DNA of 64,000 bases from Massilia alkalitolerans DSM 17462 (GTDB taxonomy: Bacteria > Pseudomonadota > Gammaproteobacteria > Burkholderiales > Burkholderiaceae_D). The first letter of the stretch is position 1, and every line of letters starts with the position of its first letter. Made by a program: the position numbers and the translations under genes. The stretch lies in assembly GCF_000427785.1 (NCBI RefSeq), contig NZ_ATYR01000010.1, forward strand, positions 1 through 64,000. Reading direction: 5' to 3'. This document shows positions 60,276-64,000 of this stretch, piece after piece. The notes under the pieces were generated by a model. That model was not told the origin of the DNA. It was given only the letters and a program-made list of their open reading frames with translations, and made no database searches.

Positions 60276-60946
60276 GCTCGTCCTCCTTGTTCGCTGTTCG
60301 GCGGCAGCAGGCGGGCCGCGGTCACCGCCTGCAGGTCATTGAAGGTCAGGCCCGGGGCCATCTCGCGCACCTGCAGCCCCTGCGGGGTGACGTCGAGCAC
60401 CGCCAGGTCGGTATAGATGCGGCTCACGCAGCCGATGCCGGTCAGCGGATAGCTGCAGGACTCGACGATCTTCGGTTCGCCGGTCTTGGTGAGGTGCTCC
60501 ATCATCACGAACACCTGCTTGGCGCCGATCGCCAGGTCCATGGCGCCGCCCACGGCGGGAATCGCGTCCGGGGCGCCGGTATGCCAGTTGGCCAGGTCGC
60601 CACTGCCCGACACCTGAAAGGCGCCCAGCACGCAGATGTCGAGGTGGCCGCCGCGCATCATCGCGAACGAGTCGGCGTGGTGGAAATAGGCGCCGCCGGT
60701 CAGCAGGGTCACCGGCTGCTTGCCGGCGTTGATCAGGTCTTCGTCTTCCTCGCCGGGCGCCGGCGCCGGGCCCATGCCGAGCAGGCCGTTCTCGCTGTGC
60801 AGGAACACTTCGCGTTCCGGCGGCAGGAAGTTGGCGACCTTGGTCGGCAGGCCGATGCCGAGGTTGACGTAGGCGCCTTCCGGGATGTCCTGGGCGACGC
60901 GCGCGGCCATCTGGTCGCGGCTCATTTTATCCATTACGCGGCTCAT
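60272..60946 (-). CDS. pcaJ: 3-oxoadipate CoA-transferase subunit B
   Basis: The 224-residue beta subunit of succinyl-CoA:3-oxoadipate CoA-transferase carries the glutamate that forms the CoA thioester in FLHSENGLLGMG (Glu52). Other family segments are YVNLGIGLPTKVANF, AYFHHADSFAMMRGGHLDICVLGAFQV and GGAMDLAIGAKQVFVMMEH. It activates 3-oxoadipate for the thiolase. It overlaps pcaI and pcaF by four bases each, so the three are translationally coupled. Confidence 0.92.
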
Positions 60947-61608
60947 GCTGCCTCCCGGACGACACGTTGAACGAAAATGCCCGGGGTGACGACCGTTTCC
61001 GGATCGATCGCGCCGAGCTCCACGACCTCGGCCACCTGGGCGATGGCGACCTTGGCCGCCATCGCCATGATCGGGCCGAAGTTGCGCGCCGTCTTGCGGT
61101 ACACGAGGTTGCCCCAGCGGTCGCCGCGCAGCGCCTTGATCAGGGCGAAGTCGGCATGGATCGGCGACTCCAGCACGTAGTGGCGGCCGTCGATGACGCG
61201 GGTTTCCTTGCCCTCGGCCAGCAGGGTGCCGTAGCCGGTGGGCGTGAAGAAGCCGCCGATGCCGGCGCCGGCGGCGCGGATGCGCTCGGCCAGGTTGCCC
61301 TGGGGCGTCAGCTCGAGCTCGATGCCGCCGGCGCGGTAGAGCGCGTCGAAATGGTGCGAGTCGTGCTGGCGCGGGAAGGAGCAGATCATCTTGCGCACGC
61401 GCTTTTCACGGATCAGCGCCGCCAGGCCGGTTTCGCCGTTGCCGGCGTTGTTGTTGACGATGGTGAGTTCGCGCGCGCCCTGGGCCAGCAGCGCGTCGAT
61501 CAGCGCGGACGGCATGCCGGCGTTGCCGAAGCCGCCGATCATGATGGTGGCGCCGTCGGGGATGCCGGCCACGGCCTGCTCCAGCGATGCGCATGTCTTG
61601 TCGATCAT
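60943..61608 (-). CDS. pcaI: 3-oxoadipate CoA-transferase subunit A
   Basis: The 221-residue alpha subunit of the CoA-transferase shows GATIMIGGFGNAGMPSALIDALLAQGARELTIVNNNAG, FPRQHDSHHFDALYRAGGIELELTPQGNLAERIRAAGAGIGGFFTPTGYGT and the final VTPGIFVQRVV, typical of PcaI/ScoA. It works as a heteromer with PcaJ. The spacing is 37 bases after pcaD and a four-base overlap into pcaJ. The longer DSHHFD segment favours 3-oxoadipate rather than acetoacetate substrates, which with context supports PcaI. Confidence 0.92.
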   Translation of the reverse strand: MIDKTCASLEQAVAGIPDGATIMIGGFGNAGMPSALIDALLAQGARELTIVNNNAGNGETGLAALIREKRVRKMICSFPRQHDSHHFDALYRAGGIELELTPQGNLAERIRAAGAGIGGFFTPTGYGTLLAEGKETRVIDGRHYVLESPIHADFALIKALRGDRWGNLVYRKTARNFGPIMAMAAKVAIAQVAEVVELGAIDPETVVTPGIFVQRVVREAA

Positions 61609-61645
61609 GGTGTCCTCTGTATGGTTGGTCGGGTGACGCGCCGGG

Positions 61646-62422
61646 TCAGGCCGCCAGGAAGCGGCGTAGGCAGGCGCTGAAGTCCTCGGGGCATTCGATG
61701 TTCGAAAGATGCGAGGCCGCCAGCTCCTCGACCTGCGCGTCCTGCGCCTGCGCGGCCAGCCAGTTGGCGTCCTCCACGGTCGTGACGGGGTCGTAGCGGC
61801 CGGCGATCACGAGCAGCGGATTGGCGATGGCGGAAACCTCGCCACGCAGGTCGGCCACGGCCAGCGCCTCGCAACAGGCCGCGTACCCATCCGGCGCGGT
61901 GGCGCGCAGCCCCTGCACCAGGCGGTCGACCGCGGCCGGCTCGCGGTCCATGAAGCCGGGGGTGAACCAGCGTCCGGCGGCGCTGCCGGCCACGCCCTTC
62001 ATGCCATCGGCGCGCACCTGGGCGGCGCGTGCCACCCAGCCTTCCCGCGTGCCGATGCGCGCGGCGGTATTGGCCAGCACCAGCTTGCCGATCCGGTCCG
62101 GGGCATGAATGCCCAGCCATTGCCCGGTCAGGCCGCCCATCGAGATGCCGCAGAAATGCGCGCGCTGGATGTCCAGGTGGTCCATCAGGCCCAGCACGTC
62201 GCGGCCGAGCAGGTCGATCGTCACAGGGCCGGCGCTGCCGGAGCGGCCATGGCCGCGGGTGTCGTAGCGCACGACGAAGAAGTGCGCCGCCAGGGCCGTC
62301 GCCTGCCGGTCCCACATGCTCAGGTCGGTGCCGAGGGAATTCGACAGCAGCAGACAGGGTTTGCCGCGCTTGCCGTCGAACTGGTAATACAGCTCGATAT
62401 CGTCGAGGTGTGCGAATGCCAT
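61646..62422 (-). CDS. pcaD: 3-oxoadipate enol-lactonase
   Basis: The 258-residue alpha/beta hydrolase hydrolyses 3-oxoadipate enol-lactone to 3-oxoadipate. Segments are LLLSNSLGTDLSMWDRQATAL, VVRYDTRGHGRSG, the nucleophile elbow AHFCGISMGGLTGQWLG, VIAGRYDPVTT with the acid, and the late His in AASHLSNIECPE. These closely follow PcaD/CatD. It begins ten bases after benD, within the same operon, and precedes pcaI. In the catechol branch this enzyme acts after catC, which is not in the window. Confidence 0.92.
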   Translation of the reverse strand: MAFAHLDDIELYYQFDGKRGKPCLLLSNSLGTDLSMWDRQATALAAHFFVVRYDTRGHGRSGSAGPVTIDLLGRDVLGLMDHLDIQRAHFCGISMGGLTGQWLGIHAPDRIGKLVLANTAARIGTREGWVARAAQVRADGMKGVAGSAAGRWFTPGFMDREPAAVDRLVQGLRATAPDGYAACCEALAVADLRGEVSAIANPLLVIAGRYDPVTTVEDANWLAAQAQDAQVEELAASHLSNIECPEDFSACLRRFLAA

Positions 62423-62432
62423 GATGTTCCCC

Positions 62433-64000
<1,568 letters not shown>

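Overview
The window is a 64 kb stretch of GC-rich chromosome. Protein families, codon use and operon style fit a betaproteobacterium, most likely Oxalobacteraceae of the Massilia/Duganella type. That assignment is inferred from family content, such as DUF3016 pairs, RTX/DUF4214 proteins, many c-di-GMP proteins and a ben-pca operon. No rRNA or other phylogenetic marker is present. I find no prophage, CRISPR array or complete insertion sequence. The only mobile-element gene is the 3' end of an IS1595-type transposase at the left edge.

Layout. 0-10.7 kb: transposase end, a GGDEF protein, a TPR protein, a CAP/SCP secreted protein, UV endonuclease UvsE, an alpha/beta hydrolase, serine acetyltransferase, a chemoreceptor, an acyl-CoA thioesterase and a lipocalin. 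10.7-13.5 kb: tRNA-Phe, then a lower-GC pair (MarR regulator with a perfect operator, and a malate:quinone oxidoreductase with a Tat-type N-terminus). 13.5-18.4 kb: a membrane protein, glutamate dehydrogenase, and a three-gene TelA-TerD stress operon whose third member I do not recognise. 18.5-23.7 kb: transporter, flavin oxidase and small conserved proteins, a MerR regulator and a DUF2058 protein. 23.8-30.1 kb: a 1,201-residue RTX/DUF4214 protein, a FAD-Rieske oxidoreductase and a Gly/Ser/Thr-repeat secreted protein.

30.2-44.8 kb is rich in exported hydrolases and redox enzymes: two penicillin-binding-like lipoproteins, a luciferase-like monooxygenase, an isochorismatase-fold hydrolase, an M16 peptidase, two PQQ-type sugar dehydrogenases, a YcbK-like peptidase operon, an SPFH/ribbon-helix-helix operon and an M20 peptidase. 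44.9-48.4 kb: an ECF sigma factor with a probable anti-sigma factor and a secreted coiled-coil protein, then two DUF3016 paralogues. 48.7-57.6 kb: a Nei-type glycosylase, an HD-GYP response regulator, a GAF histidine kinase and a GGDEF-EAL protein. With the GGDEF protein at the left end this makes three c-di-GMP proteins. 57.7-59 kb: a DUF2254 membrane protein.

The right end (59.0-64 kb, minus strand) is a catabolic operon, benC-benD-pcaD-pcaI-pcaJ-pcaF. It covers benzoate diol formation at one end and the beta-ketoadipate steps to succinyl-CoA plus acetyl-CoA at the other. The catechol steps (catA, catB, catC) are not in the window.

The signals most worth following are non-coding: a perfect palindrome overlapping the SPFH/RHH promoter; a MarR operator at a transcription start; an orphan promoter-hairpin-terminator unit at 3.8 kb; a 102-bp imperfect palindrome before a DUF3016 gene; and an intrinsic terminator for the M16 peptidase lying inside the convergent coding sequence. 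No single obviously new multi-gene system stands out. The best candidates are the TelA-TerD-unknown operon, the sigma/anti-sigma/secreted-protein unit and the SPFH-RHH pair.
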